This document shows, piece after piece, positions 30,598 to 38,196 of a DNA stretch of 40,375 bases. This DNA comes from JAFAVZ01 sp036009105. Lineage in GTDB: Bacteria > Acidobacteriota > Thermoanaerobaculia > Gp7-AA8. The notes under the pieces were generated by a model. It was not told the DNA's origin, searched no databases, and saw nothing but the letters and a program-made list of their open reading frames with translations. The first letter of the stretch is position 1; each line of letters opens with the position of its first letter. Position numbers and translations under genes: made by a program. The stretch spans positions 1 to 40,375 of the forward strand of contig DASYMJ010000134.1 of the NCBI GenBank assembly GCA_036009105.1, written 5' to 3'.

Positions 30598-31143
30598 TTA
30601 CAGGCTCTCGCTCTCGAATGAATCCTCATCGAAGAAGAAGCTGAAGCCGCGGCCCTTCTTCTTCTCCAGCACCGTGCCGTCCACCGGGCACTTGTACGTC
30701 TGGTTCTCCTTCGCGTCGGGGATGGCCAGCAGCGTGTGGTCCTTCGGGCAGACGAACCAGGTCTGCTGCTTGCGCGGCTGCAACCGGGGCAGGTCGCGGA
30801 AGTGCTCGAACTCGGGGACGACCGGCACGCCGTCGATGACGATGCGCTTGCGCTCCGGGCCGACCACGAACGACCGCAGTCCGGGCATGAGCACGTCGCC
30901 GCGGCCGATGCGGATCGAGCCGTCGTTCGACTTCTGCACCGTGATCGACTTCGTCCCGCCCGCGCCCTGAATCCTGATGTCGACGTCGTCGCCGCTGCGG
31001 GAGATGGAGATCTTCTGCTCGCCGTCCTCGAAGGTCTTCGTCTCGCCGCTCTTCATGTCCGACGGCGTCACGGTGATCGTCGAGCCCGCCCACGCCGCGC
31101 CTGCAATGAGAAGAACCGCACCCAGGTATCCGAGTCGTTTCAT
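30598..31143 (-). CDS. Exported protein with C-terminal zinc-ribbon-like motif, 181 aa
   Basis: AAGGAGGA lies eight bases before the ATG at 31143, so this start was chosen over the ATG at 31149, which is too close to the ribosome binding site. The signal peptide is MKRLGYLGAVLLIAGAAWAG. A beta-rich middle (ITVTPSDMKSGETKTFEDGE, then SRSGDDVDIRIQGAGG) precedes two CP-x-D knuckles (CPKDHTLL and CPVDGTVL) that could bind zinc. The tail is Lys-, Phe- and Glu-rich. I know no function. It stands alone, with an intergenic heptamer array behind its promoter region. Confidence 0.7.
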   Translation of the reverse strand: MKRLGYLGAVLLIAGAAWAGSTITVTPSDMKSGETKTFEDGEQKISISRSGDDVDIRIQGAGGTKSITVQKSNDGSIRIGRGDVLMPGLRSFVVGPERKRIVIDGVPVVPEFEHFRDLPRLQPRKQQTWFVCPKDHTLLAIPDAKENQTYKCPVDGTVLEKKKGRGFSFFFDEDSFESESL

Positions 31144-31223
31144 GGACATATCCTCCTTATGGTTTTGGGACGGGCGGGGAGTGCGGGGGTTCGGGAAGGA
31201 GGGGCGGTTGTAACAGGAGGACG

Positions 31224-31276
31224 AGTTGTCAGTTGTCGGTTGTCGGTTTTTCTACTGACAACGACAACCGACAACT
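31224..31276. repeat. Inverted heptamer array (ACAACTG family) overlapping a stop codon
   Basis: Left arm: AGTTGTCAGTTGTCGGTTGT. Right arm: the complement (ACAACGACAACCGACAACT). A T-rich loop separates them. The last base is the first base of the SpoIIE-type gene's stop codon (31276-31278), so the element is the direct 3' end of that gene. It has the same unit sequence as the array at 7012-7092. Confidence 0.8.
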
Positions 31277-32856
31277 CACCCCACTACCCTCGCCACCACC
31301 AGCGTCTGATCGTCGTACTGCGCGGCGCCGGCCGTGAAGGCATCCACGGCGCCGGCGATCGCGTCGCGCACGGCGGCGGCGCCGCCCTCCAGGCTGGCCC
31401 GGATCACCCCCTCCAGCCGCTCGTTCCCGAACTCCTCCTCCCCCACGTTCTCCGCCTCGGTGATGCCGTCGCTGTAGAGGACCACCATCGAGCCGGGGGG
31501 AAAGGGGCGGGTCTGGGGCAGATAGCGGGAGTTGCCCATGATGCCGATGGGGAGGCCATGCGAGCGCATCATCTCCATCGACGCGGGGCCGACGATGTAG
31601 CAGGGATTGTGGCCGGCGTTGATGTACTCGATCGTCCCCGCCTCGCGGTCGATGGCGGCCATGACCATGGTCACGAACTTGTTGTCGGCCGACCAGTTGT
31701 GGATATGCCGGTTCAGCTCCGTCGCGATCTCCCCCAACCCCCGCCCCTCGGCGAACAGCAGCTGCACCGTGGCGTGCAGGGCGGACACGAGGAGCGCGGC
31801 GGGCATCGACTTGCCGGAGACGTCCGCCACCACCAGCGTCAGAACGCCTTCCCGCTGCACGAAGGCGTGATAGTCGCCGCCGACCTGCCGCGCCGGGCGG
31901 GCCAGCGTGGCGATCTCGATCCCTTCCACATCGGGGATGGCCTTGGGAAGAATGGAGGCCTGGATGGTGGCGGCCAGCTCGAGGTCGCGCTGCATGGCCT
32001 GCTTCTCCAGCGCCTCCTTGTGCAGCCGCGCGTTCTCGATGGCGATGGCCACCTGGCTGGCGAAGAGGGAGAGCAGGCGCAGGTCGTTCTGCTCGAAGGG
32101 GCCGACGCCGTCCCGGGTCTCCCGGTCGCCGATGGCCAGCACGCCGATGGTCGAGTTGTTGCCGACGATGGGCAGCGCGGCGAGCGCGCCGTCCTCCAGC
32201 GTGACGGCGCTGTGCGCCTTGACGATGCCGACCAGGTCGGTCTCGCTCAGGCCGATCTCGCCGCCGAAGGAGCGGAAGAGGCGGTAGCGGTCGCCCTCCC
32301 GGAGGAAGAGGCCGGCCCGGCGGGCGTTGATCAGGGAGATCATGCGGGCCAGGATCTCGTCCGCCAGGTCGTCCATGTTCAGGGTGGCGGCGATGGAGAG
32401 GCCGATGTCGTACAGCGACTCGAGCTCCCACAGGCGATACTTGAGCTGGAAGTCGCCCTCGCGCATCTCCTGCACGAGGCGGTGGTTGGACATGATCATG
32501 CCGAGGAAGGCGGTGGCGGCGCGGAGGTTGTCGAAGTCGGCGTCGCCGTTGCCGTCATCAGCCAGCGTAATGAGGCCGATGGCTTCGCGCTGGGAGCGGA
32601 TGGGGACGAGCAGGTGCGGAGGAGCGCTGCTCACGTCCAGCGGCACCTCTCCGGCATCGCCGGCCGTGAAGGAGGGGGAGCAGGCCGCCAGCTGGAGGGC
32701 GCTGCCGCGGCCGTCGCGGAGCCAGACCGCCCCGGCGGCGTAGGGCGTGTGGCGGCAGAACGTGTCGAGGATCAGCTGCCCGTGGTGTGGTGCCGCCGCT
32801 TTTTCCAGCTGCTGCAGATCGCGCAGAAACTCCGCGAGGCGGGTCGCCTGGGGCAT
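31276..32856 (-). CDS. GAF-containing SpoIIE/RsbU-type PP2C serine phosphatase, 526 aa
   Basis: It dephosphorylates an anti-anti-sigma (STAS) protein in partner-switch signalling. Two GAF-like sensor domains (about 20-125 and 145-280) are followed by a linker helix (LHKEALEKQAMQRDLELAA). The phosphatase domain is at about 300-525, with the metal-binding residues in QVGGDYHAF (Asp328), VADVSGKS (Asp345), YSDGITEA and AQYDDQTLVV. There is no membrane segment, so it senses a cytoplasmic signal. The STAS and RsbW-like genes lie directly upstream. A TAGTAT hexamer overlapping the STAS stop, 12 bases before the ATG, could give a separate leaderless transcript. Confidence 0.92.
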   Translation of the reverse strand: MPQATRLAEFLRDLQQLEKAAAPHHGQLILDTFCRHTPYAAGAVWLRDGRGSALQLAACSPSFTAGDAGEVPLDVSSAPPHLLVPIRSQREAIGLITLADDGNGDADFDNLRAATAFLGMIMSNHRLVQEMREGDFQLKYRLWELESLYDIGLSIAATLNMDDLADEILARMISLINARRAGLFLREGDRYRLFRSFGGEIGLSETDLVGIVKAHSAVTLEDGALAALPIVGNNSTIGVLAIGDRETRDGVGPFEQNDLRLLSLFASQVAIAIENARLHKEALEKQAMQRDLELAATIQASILPKAIPDVEGIEIATLARPARQVGGDYHAFVQREGVLTLVVADVSGKSMPAALLVSALHATVQLLFAEGRGLGEIATELNRHIHNWSADNKFVTMVMAAIDREAGTIEYINAGHNPCYIVGPASMEMMRSHGLPIGIMGNSRYLPQTRPFPPGSMVVLYSDGITEAENVGEEEFGNERLEGVIRASLEGGAAAVRDAIAGAVDAFTAGAAQYDDQTLVVARVVG

Positions 32857-32871
32857 GGGAGCGAGAGAATA

Positions 32872-33228
32872 CTACGACTGCAGGTTCAGCTCGCGGAGGG
32901 CTGACTCCTCGTCGTTGAAGATGGTGGCGTAGTTGGCCAGCCCCATGATCTGGAAGGTCTTGTGGATGACGGGAGTGAGCGAGCAGAAAGCGATGCGCCC
33001 TCCCTGGTCCATCATCTTCTCGATGATCTCGATGAGGATGGAGATGCCGATCGAGTTGACGATCTTCGTCTCCCGCAGGTTGAGAAGGAGCGTGCGGACG
33101 CCGTCGTCCATCAGCTCGTAAGCCCGGTTGGCGATCTCCTCCCCTCCCACGTTGTTGATGTAGCCTTTGGTGAAGAGGATCGCCCCGCCCTGGCGGCGCT
33201 CGATCGCGACTCGCAATTCCTCAGTCAT
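32872..33228 (-). CDS. STAS-domain anti-sigma-factor antagonist (RsbV-like), 118 aa
   Basis: A single STAS domain. The phosphorylation site region reads KIVNSIGISILIEI, with Ser59 as the phosphoacceptor; the usual preceding Asp is Asn58. The N-terminal strand VAIERRQGGAILFTKGYINN and the last helix ESALRELNL fit the fold. Its start overlaps the RsbW-like stop (ATGA), so both are made in a fixed ratio. In known systems the unphosphorylated STAS protein binds the kinase and frees its target; the phosphatase downstream would reset it. Confidence 0.9.
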   Translation of the reverse strand: MTEELRVAIERRQGGAILFTKGYINNVGGEEIANRAYELMDDGVRTLLLNLRETKIVNSIGISILIEIIEKMMDQGGRIAFCSLTPVIHKTFQIMGLANYATIFNDEESALRELNLQS

Positions 33229-33659
33229 GATGTCTTCTCGTACTTGACCATGTGGATCGTCGTCCCGTCCGCACTGGTCGAGATGTCGACTTCGTCCATG
33301 TGCGCCTCGATGATTTGCAGCCCCCAACCGCGCTTGTGAGCGGTGCCGAGCTGCTGGCGGCGCGCCCGGGCCTCGCCGACGTTGAAGCCCATCCCGCGAT
33401 CACTGATCCATACGTCGATGCGCGGGTTGCCGTTCCGCTGAGAGCCGACGAATCTTACATAGATGCGGTTGTCGGCGCTACCGGAGTGCTCGCGAGCGTT
33501 GATGCAGGCCTCGATGATGGCGTGGGCCATCTCATCGATCTTCTCCGCACTCATCCCCAGCTCCCTGGCGAGATTGCCGGCCGCGCGGGCCGCCGCGATC
33601 TCGATGTCCGGAGCCATCGGAAGAGTCAGATCCATCTGCCGCTCGGCGGTCATCGTCAT
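33225..33659 (-). CDS. RsbW-like serine kinase/anti-sigma factor (HATPase_c_2), 144 aa
   Basis: A GHKL ATPase fold of the anti-sigma type. The N box is IIEACINAREHS (Glu50, Asn54, His58). The G1 box is DRGMGF (87-92) and the G2-type box is GWGLQII (111-117). The start ATG at 33659 has AGGA eight bases upstream. It is the first gene of the operon with the STAS and SpoIIE-type genes. No sigma factor gene is adjacent, so its target could be a distant sigma factor or another partner protein. Confidence 0.88.
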   Translation of the reverse strand: MTMTAERQMDLTLPMAPDIEIAAARAAGNLARELGMSAEKIDEMAHAIIEACINAREHSGSADNRIYVRFVGSQRNGNPRIDVWISDRGMGFNVGEARARRQQLGTAHKRGWGLQIIEAHMDEVDISTSADGTTIHMVKYEKTS

Positions 33660-33684
33660 TACAAGATCCTGGGGAAACCGGGGG

Positions 33685-33855
33685 TCAGAAGGCGAGGAAC
33701 AGAGCCGCGGCCGTCTTGATCCAGCTCGGGATGCCGCCCAGCTGGTCGAGCGCCAGCAGGGCGAAGGTGTTGGCGGCCAGCACGGCCGGCAACAGGTAGC
33801 TGGCCGACAGAACCGATTCGAGCTTGGTGGTGCGGGTGTCTGCGAAGTTGTTCAT
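33685..33855 (-). CDS. Small hydrophobic membrane protein, 56 aa
   Basis: The ATG at 33855 follows GAGGGGAGAACCC, a good ribosome binding site. After a polar N terminus (MNNFADTRTTKLESVL) two hydrophobic stretches follow (SASYLLPAVLAANTFALLAL and IKTAAALFLAF). It ends 25 bases before the start of the RsbW-like gene and is probably in the same transcript. No family recognised. Its position suggests a membrane tie for the partner-switch module, which is unproven. Confidence 0.6.
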   Translation of the reverse strand: MNNFADTRTTKLESVLSASYLLPAVLAANTFALLALDQLGGIPSWIKTAAALFLAF

Positions 33856-33870
33856 GGGTTCTCCCCTCAT

Positions 33871-34064
33871 GTACTGGGGCGTCCCTAGAGCAACGCGACT
33901 GCCATGCGTACCGGATCAGCTCGTAACCTCCTAAGTCCTTCGGCGGGGGGAGTTTACAACAGATGTTGTCAATTCCGAGCCGGGTTGCCATTTGTCCCTT
34001 TTCGCCCCACTATTGCGAATGCGCGCTCCTGACAACTGACAACTCATTTATTGACAACTACTTA
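33871..34064. promoter_or_regulatory. Intergenic region upstream of the Rsb operon
   Basis: About 190 bases between the sigma-54 activator stop and the 56-aa gene. It holds a perfect palindrome, ACAACAGATGTTGT (33956-33969), joined to a minus-strand TTGACA (33972-33967), and a half array of GACAACT units (34031-34059). No sigma-54 promoter (TGGCA-N-TTGC) could be found. The palindrome is a candidate operator. Confidence 0.35.
34031..34059. repeat. Half array of GACAACT heptamers
   Basis: Two adjacent copies and one spaced copy of GACAACT, five bases beyond the stop codon of the sigma-54 activator gene. It is the same unit as at 7012-7092 and 31224-31276 but without the inverted arm. Confidence 0.65.
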
Positions 34065-35594
34065 CTAGTGTATGTCCCATTTCGCATCATCTGCGTCATT
34101 TAGGGACACGTCGTCCTGGCGCCGATAAAGCGTTTTGCGATTCACGCCCAGGATCTTCGCCGCGGCCGAGATGTTTCCCTTGGTGTGGGCCAAAACGCGG
34201 GCGATGTAGCGCGCTTCCAGCTCGCCCAGCGTCGGGTAATCGTCCGGCAGCTCCGCGCCGCCTGCCAGCGAAGCGGACTGGGGCAGGATCAGGTCCCCCG
34301 GATCGATCACCGGATCGACGGTCAGGGCCAGCGCTCCCTCGATCAGGTTCTCCAGCTCCCGCACGTTGCCCGGGAAGGCGTAGCGCATCACCTTCTGCAG
34401 CGCCTCCTGGGTGATGCGCACGTCCTTCAGCCCCTCCCGCTTGCCGTACTTGTCGAGGAAGAAGCGGACGAGCTTGGGGATGTCTTCTTTTCGCTCCCGC
34501 AGGGGCGGCAGGGTGATCTCCACCACCTTGAGGCGGTAGTAGAGGTCCTGGCGGAACTCCCCTTTCTCGATCATCTCCTCCAGACCGCGATGGGTGGCGA
34601 AGAGGAAGCGGACGTCGATGGGGATGCGCCGCCGGCCGCCGAGCTTCTCGATCTCCCGCTCCTGCAGCACGCGCAGGAGCTTGGCCTGCAGGGTGAGCGG
34701 GATGTCGCCGATCTCGTCGAGGAAGATCGTGCCCCCCTTGGCCAGCTCGAACTTGCCGGCCCGCGCCTCGACGCCGGTGGCCACGCCGCGCTCGATGCCG
34801 AACAGCTCCGACTCGAGCAGCGTCTCGGGCAGGGCCGCGCAGTTGATGGCCACGAACGGGCCGTCCTTGCGCGCGGAGTTGCCGTGGATGAGGCGGGCCA
34901 CCATCTCCTTGCCCGTCCCCGACTCCCCTCGGATCAGCACGTTCGCCTGCGAGTCGGCCACGCGCGCCACCAGGTCGATCACCCGCTGCATCTTGGGCGA
35001 GTCGCCGATCATCAGCCGGTCGGAGTACTCGCGCAGCATGCGGGCCTTGAGGGTCCGGTTCTCGTCCTCCAGCGTCTCGCGCATCAGGTCGAGGCGGTGG
35101 AAGGTGCGGGTGTTGTCGATGGCCGCGCCGCCGATGGCCGCCAGGGAGGAGAGGAAGCGCAGGTCGTCCTCCACGAAGCTGCCGCTCTTGGCGCCGCGCT
35201 CTTCCTTCCCCCCCACGCCGAGCAGGCCGAGGATGGAGTCGCCGGCGATGAGCGGGGCGATGAGGAGGTCGCTGCCCGCGCCGCCCAGGAAGCGGGGGAC
35301 GGCGATGGAAAGCGGCTCGCGGGAGGCGATGACCTGCTTGATGGGCGGCTCGGCCAGGATCGCTTTCGGGGTGGAGGGCGGCTCGACGCCAAAGGTGAAG
35401 AGGTGCTGCACGTTGAGCTTCTCGTCGAGGGAGAAGATGAAACCGACGGTGGCATCGAGGACGGAGATGGCCCGCTGCATCAGCTCTTCGAGGAGCTCCC
35501 CCTCCGGACGCAGCGTGTTGAGCGCGCGCCCGACGTCATAGAGCGCCTCCAGCTGGAGGAGCTTGCGGCGGAGCTCGAAATTGGTCTGCGGCAT
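34065..35594 (-). CDS. GAF-containing sigma-54-type AAA+ regulator with altered GAFTGA loop, 509 aa
   Basis: A GAF-like sensor domain (about 15-165) is followed by a coiled linker and an AAA+ domain: Walker A GESGTGKE (223-230), Walker B TIFLDEIGD (289-297) and arginine finger segment FRQDLYYRL. A Fis-type helix-turn-helix closes it (GNISAAAKILGVNRKTLYRR, about 473-492). The loop that contacts sigma-54, normally GAFTGA, reads GVATGV (270-275). The protein may therefore use a modified contact or act as a non-canonical regulator. It has no receiver domain. The gene lies downstream of a small TPR-like gene, ten bases apart, and its 3' end faces the Rsb operon. Confidence 0.88.
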   Translation of the reverse strand: MPQTNFELRRKLLQLEALYDVGRALNTLRPEGELLEELMQRAISVLDATVGFIFSLDEKLNVQHLFTFGVEPPSTPKAILAEPPIKQVIASREPLSIAVPRFLGGAGSDLLIAPLIAGDSILGLLGVGGKEERGAKSGSFVEDDLRFLSSLAAIGGAAIDNTRTFHRLDLMRETLEDENRTLKARMLREYSDRLMIGDSPKMQRVIDLVARVADSQANVLIRGESGTGKEMVARLIHGNSARKDGPFVAINCAALPETLLESELFGIERGVATGVEARAGKFELAKGGTIFLDEIGDIPLTLQAKLLRVLQEREIEKLGGRRRIPIDVRFLFATHRGLEEMIEKGEFRQDLYYRLKVVEITLPPLRERKEDIPKLVRFFLDKYGKREGLKDVRITQEALQKVMRYAFPGNVRELENLIEGALALTVDPVIDPGDLILPQSASLAGGAELPDDYPTLGELEARYIARVLAHTKGNISAAAKILGVNRKTLYRRQDDVSLNDADDAKWDIH

Positions 35595-35604
35595 CAGCCT
35601 TTCA

Positions 35605-35955
35605 TCAGCCTTTTCCCTGGGCCCTCCTGCACTCGCCGAGCAGGAAGTCGCAGTTCCACTCGCGATAGAACGGAGGATCGAGCGAGTAGATTCTGATCAG
35701 GAACGTGGCGGCCTCGTCGTAATGGCCTTGTTTCATCAATGTGCGGGCCAGGAAGTAGACGGAGCGGATGGTCGCCGGCTCGCTCTCGTTCTTCTCGACG
35801 ATGGTCCGGAACGCGCGCTCCGCCTCCGCGAACTGCCGGCGCTGATAGGAGCAGACGGCCAAATCGTAGGGGGTGGTGCCGGAGCAGGTGGTGGGCGGGG
35901 CCGCGGCGGCGGGCAGGGAAAGCACGAGCAGTGCGAGAATGGCGGCGCGATGCAC
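35605..35955 (-). CDS. Small exported TPR-like protein, 116 aa
   Basis: The signal peptide is MHRAAILALLVLSLPAAAA. The mature part has helical repeat character (YDLAVCSYQRRQFAEAERAF and VYFLARTLMKQGHYDEAATF), that is, about two TPR motifs, and four cysteines. It is cotranscribed with the sigma-54 regulator downstream. Its start lies 16 bases from the start of the divergent DUF2520 gene, so both promoters overlap. On its own strand TAAACT lies ten bases before the ATG, a leaderless-type arrangement. Confidence 0.7.
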   Translation of the reverse strand: MHRAAILALLVLSLPAAAAPPTTCSGTTPYDLAVCSYQRRQFAEAERAFRTIVEKNESEPATIRSVYFLARTLMKQGHYDEAATFLIRIYSLDPPFYREWNCDFLLGECRRAQGKG

Positions 35956-35971
35956 GACCGCAGTTTACGCA

Positions 35972-36712
35972 ATGTCTGACCGCCCTCCTACCCTCGGCAT
36001 CCTGGGCGGCGGGCGGGCGGCCTGGGCCTACGGCTCGGCCTGGCGCCGGGTGGGCTGGCCCATCACCGGCGTCTGGCTGCGCCAGGAATCCACCAGCCGC
36101 CTCCCGGAATTGCTGAAGGCCCCCCGCCGTGCGCTGCATGAGCTGTCCGCCGATCTATTGCTGGTGGCGGTGAGCGACCGCGCCATCGCCGAGGTGGTGG
36201 AGCGCATCCCCGAGACGGACGCGATCATCTTCCATGCGAGCGGCTCGCTCACCGCGTTGCGGGGCGGCTTCTCCCTCCACCCGCTCAAGTCATTGCCGCC
36301 GGTCGGTCAGCCCTCGGACCTGGAAAACACGCTGCTCGTGTTCGAAGGCAGCCGCCGCGAGACGGCGCGCCGCATCGCGCGGGATCTCGGCGCGCGGTTC
36401 GCCGAAGTAACGAAGGAGCAGAAAGCGCGCTACCACGCCGGCGCCGTCTTCGGATCCAACTACGTCGCGCTGATGCTGGACCTGGCCGAGGAACTGATCG
36501 GGATCGAGAATGTGAAGGGGGACCTCGTGGCGCTGGCCGTCTCGGCGATGGAGAACTGGCGCAAAGAGGAAGGGGCGCGCCGCTTCACCGGCCCGGCCGT
36601 CCGCGGGGACCAGGAAACGCTGGAACGTCACCTCGAGGCATTGAAAGACGACCCCGAAACTGCCGAGCTCTATCGCCTGCTGGCAGCGCGCATTGTTGCC
36701 GCCGCGAAGTAA
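35972..36712 (+). CDS. Rossmann-fold/DUF2520 protein, 246 aa
   Basis: The N-terminal nucleotide-binding motif is LGILGGGRAAWAYG. LLLVAVSDRAIAEVVERI, FHASGS and the loop HPLKSLP follow, as in the Rossmann-like plus DUF2520 family (COG5495), which resembles ketopantoate- and pyrroline-carboxylate reductases. The C-terminal helical DUF2520 part (from about 125) carries KARYHAGAVFGSNYVALM. The reaction is unknown for this family. The ATG at 35972 has no ribosome binding site and starts 16 bases from the divergent gene. The mglA gene follows 34 bases downstream. Confidence 0.82.
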   Translation: MSDRPPTLGILGGGRAAWAYGSAWRRVGWPITGVWLRQESTSRLPELLKAPRRALHELSADLLLVAVSDRAIAEVVERIPETDAIIFHASGSLTALRGGFSLHPLKSLPPVGQPSDLENTLLVFEGSRRETARRIARDLGARFAEVTKEQKARYHAGAVFGSNYVALMLDLAEELIGIENVKGDLVALAVSAMENWRKEEGARRFTGPAVRGDQETLERHLEALKDDPETAELYRLLAARIVAAAK

Positions 36713-36746
36713 GTGCTACCATCGAAACCCTTTCGGAGCCGCGCGG

Positions 36747-38180
36747 ATGGTCTTCTTCAACTACGCCACGATGCAGATGGCGGCCAAGATCGTCTATTAC
36801 GGTCCGGGCCTCTGCGGGAAGACCACGAATCTTCACTACATCTACGCCAAGACCTCGCCCCAGAGCCGCGGCGAAATGGTCAGCCTGGAAACCGAGACCG
36901 ACCGCACTCTCTTTTTCGACCTCCTCCCCATCGACGTCGGCGTGATCGGCGGCTTCAAGACCCGCCTCCAGCTCTACACCATCCCCGGCCAGGTCTTCTA
37001 CAACACCACCCGCAAGCTGGTCCTCAAGGGCGTGGACGGCATCGTCTTCGTGGCCGACTCGCAGCTGGCCATGCTCGACGCGAACGTGGAGAGCCTGAAG
37101 AACCTGCGCGAGAACCTGGCCGAGATCGGCCTCGACCTCGATGAGATCCCCCTCGTCCTCCAGCTCAACAAACGCGACCTCCCCAACCTCGCCTCGGTCG
37201 ACCAGATCCTGGCCGCCATCGATCCCCAGCGGCGTTACGAGCACGTCGAGGCGGCGGCCGTCTCCGGGATGGGCGTCTTCGAGACGCTGAAGACGATCTC
37301 CAAGCTGACCCTGCGCACGCTGCGCCGCCGCATGACGGGCGAGGAGCCGGTCAAGCCGGCCGCGCCGCGCCGCGATACCGGCTCGTTCCGGGTGAAAGGC
37401 GACGACCACGCGCCGCCGCGCCCCATCACCGGGACGACGCCGGCCATCGGCTCGCTGGCCTCCCCCTCCTTCACCACGCCCGTTGCCGCGGCATCGGTCG
37501 CGACGGCGCCGCCGATCATCGATCCGATCGAGATCATCGAGGATGTCCCCGCCGCGGACGAGATCTTCGCCGACCCGACGCTGGCCAAGACCGCGGATGT
37601 CGACGCGCACATCCTCTCCGACGCGCCGGTGGCCGACTACGCGCCGCCGCTGCCGACGCTGCCGGAACCGGAGCCCGAGCCGGAACCGATCCCCGAGACG
37701 GCGCCGTTCGACGAGCTGGTGGAGCCGGAGCCCGCTCCCGAGCCGCTGCCCATGCCGGAGCCGATCCTCGCCGCCGAAGCGGAGCCGGTCCTGACGCCGG
37801 AGCCGGATGTCGACTTCAGCCAGACCGAGAAGCCGGTCAAGGCGGCCGAGGTCAAGCACGTCAAGGTGCGGTCCTCGGTGGACATCATGGCCGAGCTGGA
37901 GGCGCTGCGGAAACGCGCCACCACGCAGACCACGCCGAAGCCGAAGAAAGAAGCGGCCCCGATGCCGGAGATCATCGTGCCCCGGCCGAAGCGCGACGTG
38001 CGCAAGTCGCTGACCATGTCCATAGCTCCCGGCATCCTGCCCCAGGCCCGCTCGGTCCGGGTTGCGGTATCCTTCGAAGGACCGGGCGGCGTGCTCCAGA
38101 CGCAGGAACAGGCGATCGAGCTGGGAGACACGTCGGATGTCCAGTCGGTCGCCATCGACGTGAAGCTCGAAGAAGCGTGA
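36747..38180 (+). CDS. mglA: MglA-type small GTPase with a long acidic/proline-rich C-terminal extension, 477 aa
   Basis: MglA is a Ras-like GTPase that sets cell polarity and motility in myxobacteria. The GTPase domain covers about residues 1-195: P-loop GPGLCGKTT, the MglA-typical TIPGQVFYN in place of DxxG, and NKRD for guanine specificity. Unlike MglA (about 195 aa) it continues for 280 residues. A linker rich in Pro, Glu, Ala and Thr (with PEPEPEPEPIPE) leads to a small folded end of about 60 residues (SVRVAVSFEGPGGVLQTQ) that looks beta-rich. GGAG lies eight bases before the ATG at 36747. No mglB (roadblock) gene is adjacent. Confidence 0.9.
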   Translation: MVFFNYATMQMAAKIVYYGPGLCGKTTNLHYIYAKTSPQSRGEMVSLETETDRTLFFDLLPIDVGVIGGFKTRLQLYTIPGQVFYNTTRKLVLKGVDGIVFVADSQLAMLDANVESLKNLRENLAEIGLDLDEIPLVLQLNKRDLPNLASVDQILAAIDPQRRYEHVEAAAVSGMGVFETLKTISKLTLRTLRRRMTGEEPVKPAAPRRDTGSFRVKGDDHAPPRPITGTTPAIGSLASPSFTTPVAAASVATAPPIIDPIEIIEDVPAADEIFADPTLAKTADVDAHILSDAPVADYAPPLPTLPEPEPEPEPIPETAPFDELVEPEPAPEPLPMPEPILAAEAEPVLTPEPDVDFSQTEKPVKAAEVKHVKVRSSVDIMAELEALRKRATTQTTPKPKKEAAPMPEIIVPRPKRDVRKSLTMSIAPGILPQARSVRVAVSFEGPGGVLQTQEQAIELGDTSDVQSVAIDVKLEEA

Positions 38181-38196
38181 GGCGAGGGAGGGTGTG

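Noticed and set aside
30548..30970. A plus-strand frame opposite the zinc-ribbon-like protein
   Set aside because: The minus-strand gene has an excellent ribosome binding site and signal peptide. The plus-strand frame has neither.
33895..33930. A possible six-codon leader peptide on the minus strand before the 56-aa gene
   Set aside because: The nearest AGGAGG is about 21 bases before the ATG, too far to serve it, and the stretch shows no attenuator structure.
33890..34064. A sigma-54 promoter in front of the Rsb operon, suggested by the neighbouring activator
   Set aside because: I found TGGCA but no TTGC at the right spacing on either strand.
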